Assembly (NCBI RefSeq): GCF_017916325.1
Contig: NC_090171.1
Coordinates: 1,477,501 to 1,541,500 of the forward strand
Origin: Leishmania martiniquensis
Taxonomy: Eukaryota; Euglenozoa; Kinetoplastea; Trypanosomatida; Trypanosomatidae
Length of the DNA: 64,000 nucleotides
Direction of reading: 5' to 3'
Made by a program: the position numbers and the translations under genes. Shown in pieces: positions 10,867 to 20,795 of this stretch; the stretch's first letter is position 1; each line of letters starts with the position of its first letter. Below the pieces are notes generated by a model that worked only from the letters and a program-made list of their open reading frames with translations, was not told the DNA's origin and searched no databases.

Positions 10867-10892
10867 CCTCTCTCCTGCTGCTCGCACGAAAA

Positions 10893-11288
10893 ATGTCAGT
10901 GGAAGCGCCGCCACAGAGCCGAGGGTCTTCTCTGCCCTCCCCATCGCCTGCCACCCTTCACCAACTGCGCTGCGAGAACGCGATGCTGACAGAGGAGAAG
11001 CAGTTCCTGACACAGGCGGTGGCTTCGGGACCTTCCACCTCCGCCCGCGTCAACAGTATTCGCTACCACGCCGATGCAGTGGAACTGAGACTACTGAAGG
11101 CCTATCTGATGGCTTCCGAGCTGCACGACGCGGAGGGCTGCAAGGCCGTAGAGATGCAAATGAAGCAGCGCGTTGCAGAAATGCTCTCTAAGGTGAATAA
11201 GTTGCGCCAGCTGCTGGAGACGGTACGGAAGGATGTGGAGGGGGTGCTGGCGGCGAGTGGCGGCTGGGGCGGGCCGGCTGCTACATAG
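10893..11288 (+). CDS. Small coiled-coil protein, function unknown (131 aa)
   Basis: A compact frame follows a good splice-acceptor-like tract. Residues 1-22 are Ser/Pro-rich. Residues about 22-45 ('LHQLRCENAMLTEEKQFLTQ') and about 52-122 are helical, with hydrophobic heptads and alternating charges ending in 'VNKLRQLLETVRKDVEGVL'. This pattern indicates an alpha-helical coiled coil. There is no signal peptide, membrane segment or catalytic motif. The small size and helical make-up suit a subunit of a larger complex, but nothing shows which one. I regard it as real because codon use and residue composition look like the surrounding genes and unlike the low-complexity spacers. Confidence 0.75.
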   Translation: MSVEAPPQSRGSSLPSPSPATLHQLRCENAMLTEEKQFLTQAVASGPSTSARVNSIRYHADAVELRLLKAYLMASELHDAEGCKAVEMQMKQRVAEMLSKVNKLRQLLETVRKDVEGVLAASGGWGGPAAT

Positions 11289-13051
11289 CAAATCGTGCGC
11301 TCATATGCTCTGCTGCGGGGCTGCGCGAAGCACCCGGGGTGGGCTGGCGGCAGCGGAGTTCCAGCATGAGAAAGAAAGTCGAACGACAAGAGCAAGAACA
11401 AAAAGATGTTCTATATAGAGGGTTCTGTGTTTGTTCGTCTGTGCTGATTTGTGTTTCAGCCGAGGAAGCTGCTCGAACGTGCGCGCACGTCTACTTGGAG
11501 CCCTCCCTCCCTCCCTCCCCCCATCACCGCGCGGACCCTCTCGCATATTGCTACTATCGACCATGTTTTTTCTGCCTTTCTGTTTACGATGAATGTCCCT
11601 TTGCCTTCCTGGTGTGACCTTGTGCTGAGGGTTTCGCTTTGCCGCCACGGTTGGCGTGTGAAGCGGAGGGAGCAACGATGAAAACCAGCAAGCACAGAGG
11701 ACAAGAGCGCAGCCCTGAATGACCCACGCTCTCCTCCTTCGCCACACCCCTAATAGACGGTCAACAGATAGGAGCACCTGTATGGGCCTTTTAGAGCTTC
11801 ACCATCGCATCCTCGAATGCTTCCTCGCCAACGCCGATGCACATCTCCACGCATGGCGAACCCCATTGAGGCAGTGCTATTCTACCCGTACTCCGCCCAC
11901 CATTAACGCCCACCTCTATTCCAACGCACACTCTCTCACCCTCCTCATTCGCTCGCTGCCTGTCTATTTGTATGCTTCTTCATCACGGCTTCTGCACCGG
12001 CTCTCGCCATTCTCTTACGTGTCCCATTCTTTCCAACTCTCGCGCAACGCTTGCCTTTTCTGTGGGCCTTCTGCGCCTCCACACGGCGAAGGTTCGATTT
12101 TAGTGGAGGCGGCCACTGCCGGCGCACTTCATATACACAGAAAAGCTTTCGTTCTGGTCTGCTAGGCCCACTTATCCATAGGGCAACGTCGACCAGCATC
12201 TTCGTTACGATCCACCAAGCGATTTCTTCCCCCGTGCGCCTCACCAGTGAGCGTCTCCCACACACTTTCCTCCATTTCACCCCCTCCCCCCATCCATCTT
12301 CTTTGCGCTTCACACTTCTCTCTGTCATCTCACTACATGCTCTTCCTTTTATTTCCTATGGTGGCGCTCTCTTCCTCCTTTCCCGCTTCTGTGTGACTCG
12401 AAACTCACTTCCGCAGTATTGCCCCCCTCTCTCTCGCACTCCCGGCTGCTCCGTGATTACTGTTCATCTTCTTTCTTCTGCTGGCGTGCCATTCCCACCC
12501 TTTTTCTCCGTCTGTGCTGCACCGCTCTCTGCCTCTCTCACGTCGCTTGTCGCTTTTCTCTCTCTTTCACACACACACACACACAGACGCCGTCGCACCT
12601 GTGAGAGGTAGTGCCCTCTTCCCCATTCGACTCTATCCCCAGCACTCCGTTGACAAGGCTCAACTCCCTTGAAGGCCTCACTGCTGTGTTCCGCGCCACC
12701 GCGTCTCTTCTTCACTTTCCGGCCATTGGCTCTACGGCTCACCCTCCTTCCCCTCCCCTCCCCCCAACACACGCATACGCACGACTTCATAAAGCCCTAC
12801 AGACCTCTTATCATCACCTACTACCATCCCCCGGACCCCCCTCCATTGCGCTGCCTTGCGTTCCCCCTGTCGCTTCTCCGCCTCTCTCGTTTGGCTTGTT
12901 GTGGCACTCATCTGTTTCTTTGTCCGCACCCTTCTTTAACCTTCCTCAGCGGAGAGTCTTCTCTGGCAGACCTTCGCCAGCCCCGTTTCCTGTCGCCTTC
13001 AGTTTCCTCGCCCTTCATCGCTGCCTCCCTGAGAGCGTGGATCCGAAGAGA
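11289..13051. other. Intergenic region and 5' UTR of the RING gene
   Basis: About 1.8 kb of C/T-rich sequence with a CA run at 12569-12584. A long open frame continues from 12611 into the RING gene, but it starts at GTG, its translation is UTR-like (Ser/Pro/Phe/Leu-rich), and it runs through the splice acceptor at 12949, so it is not counted as protein. No other gene is seen. Confidence 0.6.
12930..12949 (+). promoter_or_regulatory. Probable trans-splice acceptor of the RING gene
   Basis: The tract 'CCTTCTTTAACCTTCCTCAG' ends at AG 12948-12949. ATG 13052 is the first in-frame start downstream, which fixes the N-terminus as Met-Gly-Cys. Confidence 0.6.
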
Positions 13052-13978
13052 ATGGGCTGCTGCTGCTGCTGTTATCCCTCGGATTTTAGGTCCTCTCGGC
13101 AGGCCTCTTCACCGCTGCAGAGGCCGCCGAGCTCTGTCGAACCCCGTGCCTTCGAACGTAATGTGTTCGATCAAACAAAGCAGCCCGCGAAGACCGGCTG
13201 TATCTGCGACATGTGCGGCGCTGCGCTCGACCCCACCCTCTTTGTGGGACACCAAGAGGTCTGCCGCACGAACCACCTCCGCGCCATCCTAGCCAAGAAT
13301 GCCGCCCTTCTTTCCCATGCGAATATTTATCCATCGTCCTCGTTAGCGAAGTCGAACGACGACACAGCTTCGGTGGACAAGGAAGTGTGCGTGGTATGCA
13401 TGGACCAGCCCCGCTGCTACGCCTTCCTGCCATGCGGGCACATCAGCTGCTGCCAGGAGTGCACCAAGTCTCTCGATCAGTGCCCCCTCTGTCGGCAGCC
13501 ACGCGAGGGGCTCTGCCAGGTTTCACCGAACGTGACTGCGCAGTACGAGTGCAAGCACTGCCACGAGCTTATTGCACCCACCCTCTTCGATGGCCATCGC
13601 GAAGTTTGCGGCTTGCGGCAGCGACAAGCACAGCGCGAGGCCGAGGATGCTGCTGCTGCGGGGGCGGCAGTGACCGTTGGTGTGCCCGTAGACGCAGCTG
13701 ACTCTTCGGAGGCGCAGCAAGGTAGCTCCAAGACAGGGCTCGGGACAAGCCCGACCGCATCGGCGGCTGCCACGCCGCTACCCACAGAGAACACGTCGAC
13801 TCGCAGCCCGGCACGCTCGCATTCGCACGTCTGCCTCGAGTGCGGGAAAACATATAGCCAGCTGGTCGTGTGTACGCCATGTGGGCACCGCGTACTCTGC
13901 TACACCTGCTCCCGGAAGCGTACGACTTGCCCCGTGTGCTTGAGCGAGATTCGCGACACAATCGTCGCGTTCAATTGA
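13052..13978 (+). CDS. Tandem zinc-finger/RING protein with acylation-type N-terminus (308 aa)
   Basis: The protein is two copies of one module. Copy 1 has a C-x2-C-x11-H-x3-C finger (C52, C55, H67, C71) and a C3HC4-type RING (about 113-147, 'CVVCMDQPRCYAFLPCGH' then 'CPLC'). Copy 2 has the same finger spacing (C167, C170, H182, C186) and a second RING (about 261-296, 'CLECGKTYSQLVVCTPCGH' then 'CPVC'). RINGs of this kind usually act as E3 ubiquitin ligases by recruiting E2 enzymes. The N-terminus is Met-Gly followed by five cysteines, a plausible N-myristoylation plus palmitoylation signal that would hold the ligase at a membrane. A 70-residue Ala/Ser/Thr-rich linker separates the second finger from the second RING. 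Targets are unknown. Confidence 0.88.
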   Translation: MGCCCCCYPSDFRSSRQASSPLQRPPSSVEPRAFERNVFDQTKQPAKTGCICDMCGAALDPTLFVGHQEVCRTNHLRAILAKNAALLSHANIYPSSSLAKSNDDTASVDKEVCVVCMDQPRCYAFLPCGHISCCQECTKSLDQCPLCRQPREGLCQVSPNVTAQYECKHCHELIAPTLFDGHREVCGLRQRQAQREAEDAAAAGAAVTVGVPVDAADSSEAQQGSSKTGLGTSPTASAAATPLPTENTSTRSPARSHSHVCLECGKTYSQLVVCTPCGHRVLCYTCSRKRTTCPVCLSEIRDTIVAFN

Positions 13979-16170
13979 GGCGAGAGCGCTACTCGCCCCA
14001 AGTCTTTCTTCCTGAGACGAACCCGCCCCTGCGCGCCGCGCCCAGGCCGACGGCCGTGATGGCGATGGTGACGCGGAGAAAATCACGCGGGTGTAGGACT
14101 GCAGCCTCGGCTATCCCCCTCCCTCTTCCCCCACTTCTCTCTTCTCTGAGTAGGCGCCACACAGAGACGAATGCGATGAAGCTGAAAAAAGGATTGATGC
14201 ATGCACACATAATGCCCAACCTAGAAGCGATGAAGAGGCAACGGAGGGCCCTTTTCCTTTGCGCAGCTGCGTGGGACCCGCTCATGGTAGCGCGTGCACG
14301 CGCGCGGTCGCTCGGGTGCGCTGCCTGTTGCGCTGGGACCGTTTTGCGGGTCCCTTTGCTGTTTAGGTTTTGTCTGCTTTGTCGCGCGCTCAGATAGAGG
14401 ATGTCGACAGATGCGCGCCACCGGGACTCGTGAAAAGCGTGATGTTCCGCTTGTGTTGCGCATGAACTGGCTTTAGCTATCAATGCACGCCCCGTGCATC
14501 GCCTGTGCCTTCCTGGCGCTGTGTTTCTGCTTCGGTGTGCCGATGCTGTGGGCACGGTGCAGTTCTCGACCGAGTGGCGGTGAGTGAGGTCGAGTGAAAG
14601 AGACCGGTGGCAGCGGTTCTGCCTCGGAAGGCCGCCTCGTCATCCCTCCCCTCCTCCCTTCCTTTCGATCGACTTCGACGCTCGCCAGCAGTGGGCTTGA
14701 GTGTGTGTGTGTGTGTGGGGGGCGGTGTTGGTGGGGGGGTGCGAGGGGTTTCGTTCTTGTTGCAGATGCTCTAGCTGGGAGAGTCGCTGCTGTTGCTCCT
14801 CTGTTCTTGGCACTCCCTGCGGGCCACCCCCTGCTGGTTTCAGATGAGCCTTTTTTGCCCTTCCCCTCTCTACCCTCATATCTCGAGGGAGACAAGTGGC
14901 AGCATTTCCCTTTTCTCACCTGCTCTGACGCGCTTGCGTTTTTTTTTCATCTCTACCTATTCTCCAAGAGACCCCCATGTTTTTCCCCGAGGTACATGCG
15001 TGTGCGTGCCAAACAGAGAAGCCGTCGAGAAGAGGGGGAGAGAGCGCAGAGTCGGGAGAGGAGAGGGGGGGTGCGAAGCTAGGCATTTCCTGCAGGCTCC
15101 CCCACTCCTCTTTCCCTCTGACGGGCACCCGACTTTTTTTTTGGTTTACGTGTGTATCTGTATGCGCGCGCGATGGACTGGGTGAAAAGACTCCGCCCCC
15201 GTCTGCCCTTGTCTGTCGCACCCCGCCCTTTTCCCTTCCGCCGATAAATTTCCGCTCCTTTTTTTTTCGCTTCGCTCTTTGTGTGCGTCTTGCATGTCCG
15301 CTGTTTTGTATTTTCTCAAGTCTTTTTTTCATGTCGATTCGGTGCCAATGTTTTCCTTCCGCGTCTCACACTGCCGCCCCTCTCTCCCTCTTTCTGTCTC
15401 GCTTCTCGGACCGCCCCTTTCGCTTTTTGTTTTTGGGCGTGTGTGCGTGTGTGTGTGGTTACGCTTCGTGACCCGAAAATACCGGCCAAGCCGCTGTCTC
15501 TTCGTCCGCTGAGGTTTTGTGGCGTTATGCTCCGTGTGCGTCTACGTTGCTCTGTTGTCTTGGCGCTCATGACGCCCCCTCTCTTTCTCTCTCTCTCGCC
15601 TTGTGCGCTTATCTTTTCTGTCGTTGGTTTTGTTTGTTTGCCTATTTGCTCCTCCTTCTCCATTGCTTTTGGCCTTTCTGCCATGGCGGTGCCTCGTCGG
15701 GTCGTCTGGGACGTGAGTATCGTACGCCCCGCGTTGTTTGCCCACGCCTCCCTACTTCCTACCCCACATTTCGTACCCGTCACTGCTTTGCGTGTGCGTG
15801 TGCGTGTGCGTGTGTGTGTGAGGGCGCCGGAGTGAGAGACCGGCCGTGTCGTTCTCTGCGCGGATGTTCCCGAAGCCAATAAAGATCCATCAAAGCGAAA
15901 GCACCGGCGGCCACAACAGCAAAAAAGCGACAAAGTCTGACGCCGAAGCTCGTCGCTCTCGTGAGAGGACATGTAAGCCGATCGAGGACAACCCGCACGA
16001 TTCGAACGCTGCTTGAAAGAAAAGTTTTTCTTCGTTGTTTCCTCCACGTTGCCGAGGCCATTGAGGCAAGCGTCCAAGAAGAGAAAGAGGGGAAAGATGA
16101 GTTGGCACAGGCCAGAGCGCGATGGGCTTGAGCGCACACCTGCTCTCTCTCTCTCTGGTCTCCCTTGCCA
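13979..16170. other. Intergenic region between RING gene and the gene relic
   Basis: About 2.2 kb. The first 600 bases are moderately GC-rich, with a 14-bp palindrome near 14290-14303. The remainder is low-complexity (TG run at 14702-14717, many T and C runs, TG run near 15430-15460 and 15785-15822). A minus-strand frame of 322 codons at 15316-16284 has a repetitive Arg/Lys/Thr-rich translation and is not accepted. A CT tract at 16142-16163 followed by AG at 16170-16171 looks like an old splice acceptor for the relic that follows. Confidence 0.55.
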
Positions 16171-18187
16171 GTGGACTACCGGCTGCCCTTTTCTTCCGAG
16201 CTGCTTCGTGATAGGGGCATCAAGGAGTACTCCTCTCGCTTGACGAGCGCTCTGCCACAGCCTGATGGATATGCGACCTTTCAAATAGGAATTGTGCTCT
16301 GTGCTCCTCCCCCACTCCTCTCTTTTTCTCTCCTTTCTCTTGGGCCCGGTGCCGCGTGCGCCCGCGATGCTTGAAGAGGAGTCACCAATGGGAGAGGAAG
16401 GGCGGCACTGCGCACCTACTCTCCGCGTAGGAACGGCTGCATGTATGCCTGTGTGCTCTTCTTAGCCCTAATCGGACTCTTGCGCTTGACTCTCCGACTT
16501 CAGTGGAGATCGCAGAGCCCATCCTCAAAGCACGCCAGAAGGCGTCAACGAGTCTCGAGTTACATCGCCACGCACAGCCTCGCCCCTCTCCCCTGCCCTG
16601 TGGACCGGCGCCATGAGCCGAGGAAATTTCTACTCTGCCGCAGGAACGCCACCGGCATTGTCCGCGTCGCAGTCTTTCAGTGCTCCTCTCTTGCCTGCTT
16701 CACGTCAGTAGCCAAGTCAGTCGCATATGAGTTTATACCCCAACTGCCACCCCAGCGGAGCTGCTCTGCAGAACAGCTCGGCTTTTGGGTGCGGCGTCAC
16801 TGTGCAGACACCACTTGCGTCGCAAGCGCCACTCGGCTCCTTTCTCCCGCCGCGCTCCTGCTGAGACGATCGTGGTCTACCGCTGCGACGGCGCTGGGAC
16901 CAGCTATGGAGCAGCAGGTTGGCTGCGGCCAGTCTTCTCAGCAGGACATGACCATTCCTGCAGGCTTGATTGAAGAGCGCCAGTCTAACAGGGTCTTGGC
17001 GATGCTGCCAAATGGCTACGGCTCGCTGATTTGCTGCAGCCGCTTCTGTAACTGCATTGCGGTCACTTTGCCAGCGCATTGTGCGGCTGGGCGAGGCAGC
17101 GGTGTACACAGATTCCCTCCATGCTGACAGGACGCCTGGTAGCCGCTCTCGCGACGCAGTGCCCTTCCTCTATAGGGAGAGGGGAGATGACGCTTGCGGT
17201 AGTGTCGCCCTCCTCGTCAACCGAGGTAGAGAATAGGGCGGGCCCAACAAGGGTGGCGGTGCTGACTCAGGGTCCCCTCCCGTCGCTCTACGGCGAGCCG
17301 AGCCACCACCGCCTTCCTTCTACGATGCCCTGAATGCTATCGGCGCGCGCCCCTTCCCATTTTCACCGCTGCTGCTAGGGCAACTCTGCTTGCTCTCTGG
17401 GCCGGCGTGGCGGGCGCGCCTCGGCGGGTGTGGGGGCCCCTCCCCAAGGGACACACAGCAACGGCGCACCTTGCGCGGCACCATTGCGATTTCACAGCCC
17501 CCGCCGCATCCCCCGTCTGACTTTCACCGTCCAGGAGGACTCCATTTCGCTGCACCGGCGCGGAGTGCTGCAACCCTCCTCTATCTCCGTTGTCTACGTG
17601 CAGCTCGGAGGCAACGCTGCATGCTTCCCGAGACGGTGGCCGATGGATGAGGATAGGCGACTGTGCAGCGTGGGGCGAGGTGGAGACGCGAAGGTCGCTG
17701 CAGGGTGCCTCACAGGCGGGCGAAAGGGCTCCCCAAAGCTGCAATTAATCTGTGCCGCACCCACCGCTGGTCATGCTATTTGTGCTCTCGACGTCGCCTA
17801 GTCCAGGCTGCAGGCGTGGCGCGGGCATAGATGCGCCACTGCTTCGCCTCTCTACATCCAGAAACCCCCACACGCATTAACGCCCTGGCAGATTAGAAGG
17901 AGGAGGAGCGGAAGGAGACATCAAGCAGGGAAGGCGGGGAGCCAGGGCAGCAGGGCGCTTGGCTGGTGACGTCAGTCGGTGTTTCGGATGCTGGGTTCTT
18001 ATTCAACGGCGCTTACAGGCTAACTGGACGCTCTGTTGCTTCACCAACGTTCACCCCTTTGCCGTCAACGCCGCCGCGAAACGCGGCCTTTCAACGAGCG
18101 CGAGAGTGGCAGGAGGTGTCAGTTCTGCGGCAGCACTTGAGAACCCTGAGAGTGGATATGGCAGGGCGAGAGCGGCACGCCGCCTGA
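16171..18187 (+). pseudogene. Decayed protein-coding gene, product unknown
   Basis: Coding-like stretches occur in sequence on the + strand but in different frames and with stops. They include a fragment from 16171 beginning Val-Asp-Tyr and containing 'SSELLRDRGIKEYSSRL'; a second at about 16367-16860 with 'MSRGNFYSAAGTPPALSASQ' interrupted by TAG/TAA/TGA; a third at about 16905-17040 with 'DMTIPAGLIEERQSNRVLA'; pieces at about 17090-17220 and 17480-17800 containing 'RLTFTVQEDSISLHRRGV'; and a last piece at 17966-18187 with 'REWQEVSVLRQHLRTLRVDM'. A CT-rich tract and AG precede the first piece directly, and its first codon is GTG where ATG might be expected. I do not recognise the family. The alternative is several unrelated chance frames, but the order and residue composition make a broken gene more likely. 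Boundaries are approximate. Confidence 0.55.
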
Positions 18188-18908
18188 GTAGTGCTTGTGC
18201 AGGCCGGGATTGGCCAGGTAGAGTATAAAGCGCGCTGGCTGCGTGAGCGACATGCCATGATTGCTGCCGCCGCGTCCTGCACGTGGCGGAGGAGGCCCGC
18301 ACAAAATCGTGAAGTCATTATCCACACGGCATTCAATGTGTACGAGGTCACATAGGTGCAGCGACGGGCGACGCCGCTGAGCCGGGAGCGACTCGCTGCT
18401 GCCTGTAGATGGAGCAGAAGCAGCCAGAGGCTGAAGTTTTGTACACCGTCCAAGGCAGCAATGCGAAGGTGGTGTGAGCACCTTTGCACGCATCTGCGCA
18501 TGCGCTTGTGTGTGTGTGTGGTCAAGGCCGGAGGATTGACGAAGGGGGTGGGTAACACTGCTCCGCTGTGCCAACAGTGAACCTTTTTGACCTGGAGTAC
18601 ATTCGCGCAGCGAGTCGGCCATGCCGATGCGCTCTTTGTTTTCTCTCTACCTCTCTCTATTTCTTCCTTGTTTGGCTGCCCGCTGCCCACACCTACACTT
18701 GTCGAGCGTGGCAGCCGCACACTTGCACCCGCCCACATCCCCCCTTTTTTCTAAGGAAAGACAAACGAACAGTAAAAGAGAAAAGAAAACTTTACATCCA
18801 AGCAGATATACATGAATCAGGCGAACCGGATCTGCTGACTTTCACCACCCCGTCACTTTCCACACAAGACCCCTGCTTGCAATCACGAAGCTTTTTCGCC
18901 AGCGCATC
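18188..18908. other. Spacer and 5' UTR of glycyl-tRNA synthetase
   Basis: No gene is seen. It has a TG run at 18509-18519 and an A-rich stretch at about 18750-18800, with pyrimidine-rich sequence at 18630-18700 and 18840-18900. The trans-splice site for the next gene is probably in the last 60 bases, but several AGs are possible. Confidence 0.55.
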
Positions 18909-20795
18909 ATGTCAGCGGCGCCTTCTCTGCCGGCGAAGCTGGAGGGCTTTGTGCGCACTGAGTTCGAAGACACTTGCCGCCGCCGCTTCTTCTACGGCCT
19001 CGCCTTCGACCCCTATGGCGGAACAGCTGGCCTGTACGACCTCGGCCCCACCATGTGCGCCATGAAAAGCAACATGCTTCATTTTTGGCGCCAGCACTTT
19101 GTCCTCGAGGAGAGCATGTGCGAGGTGGATACGACCTGCCTGACGCCGGAGGAGGTGTTCAAGGCGTCCGGCCACGTCACCCGCTTCAACGACGTCATGG
19201 TGCGCGACACTGTCACCGGTGAGTGCATTCGCGCTGACAAGTTTCTGGAGGAGTGGAGTGAGGCGCAGATCGCGAAGGATGGCATCACGGCAGAGCAGAG
19301 GGACGAGTTCCTGCACCTGCTGCACGATGCTGCCGGCATGAACCCTACCCAGATCAAGGCGGTACTGGAAAAGCACGACATCAAGTCGCCCAAGGGTAAC
19401 CCCTTCAGTGAGCCCTTCCCCTTCAACCTCATGTTCGCCACCCACATCGGACCCGAGGGTGACCGTCTCGGCTACATGCGCCCCGAGTTAGCTCAGGGCA
19501 TCATCCTTAATTTCAAGCGCTTGATGGACTCGGGCAATGCGCAGCGCATGCCGTTCGCAGGCGCTTGCATCGGAACCGCCTTCCGTAACGAGATCGCTCC
19601 ACGCTCGGCACTCATTCGTGTACGCGAGTTCACGCTGGCAGAGATCGAGCACTTTGTCAACCCGAACAACAAGAGCCACGAGAAGTTCCACCGCGTTCGC
19701 AACGTCCAGATCTGGGCGTGGCCGCGCGACCGTCAGGCGAGGAACGAAGACCCTGTACGCATGACGATCGGCGAGGCTGTGGACGCAAAGGTGATCGACA
19801 ATGAGACTCTCGGCTACTTTATTGGTCGTGTGGCGCTTTTCCTCGAGTCCATTGGCGTCCGCTTCTACCGTTTCCGCCAGCACCAGTCGACCGAGATGGC
19901 GCACTACGCCCAGGACTGCTGGGACGCGGAGCTGCTCACCTCGTACGGCTGGATCGAGTGCGTCGGTATTGCGGACCGCTCCGCGTACGACTTGACACAG
20001 CACAGCAAGGCATCGAAGAAGGACCTGTGCGCGCGTGAGGAGTATGATGAGCCCTGTATGGAGCGCCAGCTGCTGCGACAGATGGCGAAGGGCCTTATCG
20101 GCAAGACGTTCGGCAAGAAGGCTGGCGAAGTTATGGATTACCTAAACGCTGCTTCTGTGGAGGCGTGCGAGGCGATCCGCGCCGCCCACGCGGCTGGCCA
20201 GCCGGCCACCATCGCCCTTTCCTCTGGCGAGGAGGTTTCTATCACAGCGCAGATGGTGTCCTTTGAGGAGAAGGAGGTGAAGGTCACGGGCTACAGCTAC
20301 ACCCCAAGCGTGATCGAGCCGTCATTTGGTGTTGGCCGCATCCTGTACTGCCTCTTGGAGCAGAGCTATTGGGTTCGCCGCGACGATGGCGGCAAGAACG
20401 ATAAGCGCGCCGTCTTCAGCTTCAGCCCGCTGCTGGCGCCACAGAAGGTGGCTCTGCTGCCGCTAATGGTGAAGCCAGAACTACTGTCCACCATCTCGGA
20501 TATTCGAGAGGGGCTCGTGAATCGGGGCATTTCCGTCCGCATTGACGACAGTAGCGTGACGATTGGCAAGAAGTATGCCCGTGTCGACGAGCTTGGCATC
20601 CCGTTCGCCATCACGTGCGACTTTGAGGGAGACGGCAGCGTGACGCTGCGCGAGCGCGACACGGCCTTGCAGGTTCGTGTGCCCAAGTCGGAGGTGGCGT
20701 CGGTCGTGGCTGAGCTGTGCAACCCCATCCAGCCCCTTACTTGGGAGTCTGTCAAGGCCAAATATCCCGCTCAGGCTTCATCAGCGGAGAAGTAG
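18909..20795 (+). CDS. Glycyl-tRNA synthetase (eukaryotic/archaeal dimeric type)
   Basis: This class II synthetase charges tRNA-Gly with glycine. The 628 residues show the family layout: an N-terminal motif-1 region 'FYGLAFDPYGGTAGLYDLGP', then 'GYMRPELAQGIILNFKRL', motif 2 'GTAFRNEIAPRSALIRVREF' followed by the family segment 'TLAEIEHFV', motif 3 'IEPSFGVGRILYCLLEQSYW', and a C-terminal anticodon-binding domain (from about residue 510). There is no N-terminal WHEP helix domain, consistent with its shorter length compared with human GARS. ATG 18909 follows a pyrimidine tract closely and leaves only a few residues before the conserved domain. Trypanosomatids use one nuclear gene for most synthetases in both compartments, but no clear mitochondrial presequence is seen here. 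Confidence 0.97.
   Translation: MSAAPSLPAKLEGFVRTEFEDTCRRRFFYGLAFDPYGGTAGLYDLGPTMCAMKSNMLHFWRQHFVLEESMCEVDTTCLTPEEVFKASGHVTRFNDVMVRDTVTGECIRADKFLEEWSEAQIAKDGITAEQRDEFLHLLHDAAGMNPTQIKAVLEKHDIKSPKGNPFSEPFPFNLMFATHIGPEGDRLGYMRPELAQGIILNFKRLMDSGNAQRMPFAGACIGTAFRNEIAPRSALIRVREFTLAEIEHFVNPNNKSHEKFHRVRNVQIWAWPRDRQARNEDPVRMTIGEAVDAKVIDNETLGYFIGRVALFLESIGVRFYRFRQHQSTEMAHYAQDCWDAELLTSYGWIECVGIADRSAYDLTQHSKASKKDLCAREEYDEPCMERQLLRQMAKGLIGKTFGKKAGEVMDYLNAASVEACEAIRAAHAAGQPATIALSSGEEVSITAQMVSFEEKEVKVTGYSYTPSVIEPSFGVGRILYCLLEQSYWVRRDDGGKNDKRAVFSFSPLLAPQKVALLPLMVKPELLSTISDIREGLVNRGISVRIDDSSVTIGKKYARVDELGIPFAITCDFEGDGSVTLRERDTALQVRVPKSEVASVVAELCNPIQPLTWESVKAKYPAQASSAEK

Larger units (their letters stand above)
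9029..10892. other. Intergenic region between GCVT and small coiled-coil gene
   Basis: This spacer of about 1.9 kb has TG and T/C-rich stretches at 9130-9160 and 9220-9420, then a GC-rich, non-repetitive island at about 9460-9930 (listed separately), then C/T-rich sequence. An open frame at 9480-9854 has no homology that I recognise and is not called. Confidence 0.55.

Noticed and set aside
12611..13051. N-terminal extension of the RING protein
   Set aside because: It starts at GTG and runs through a strong pyrimidine tract and AG at 12949; the Met-Gly-Cys start at 13052 is better placed.
15316..16284. Minus-strand open frame of 322 codons
   Set aside because: The translation is Arg/Lys/Thr/Glu-rich low-complexity from TG, CT and T runs, it lies against the direction of every gene, and part of it overlaps the decayed gene.
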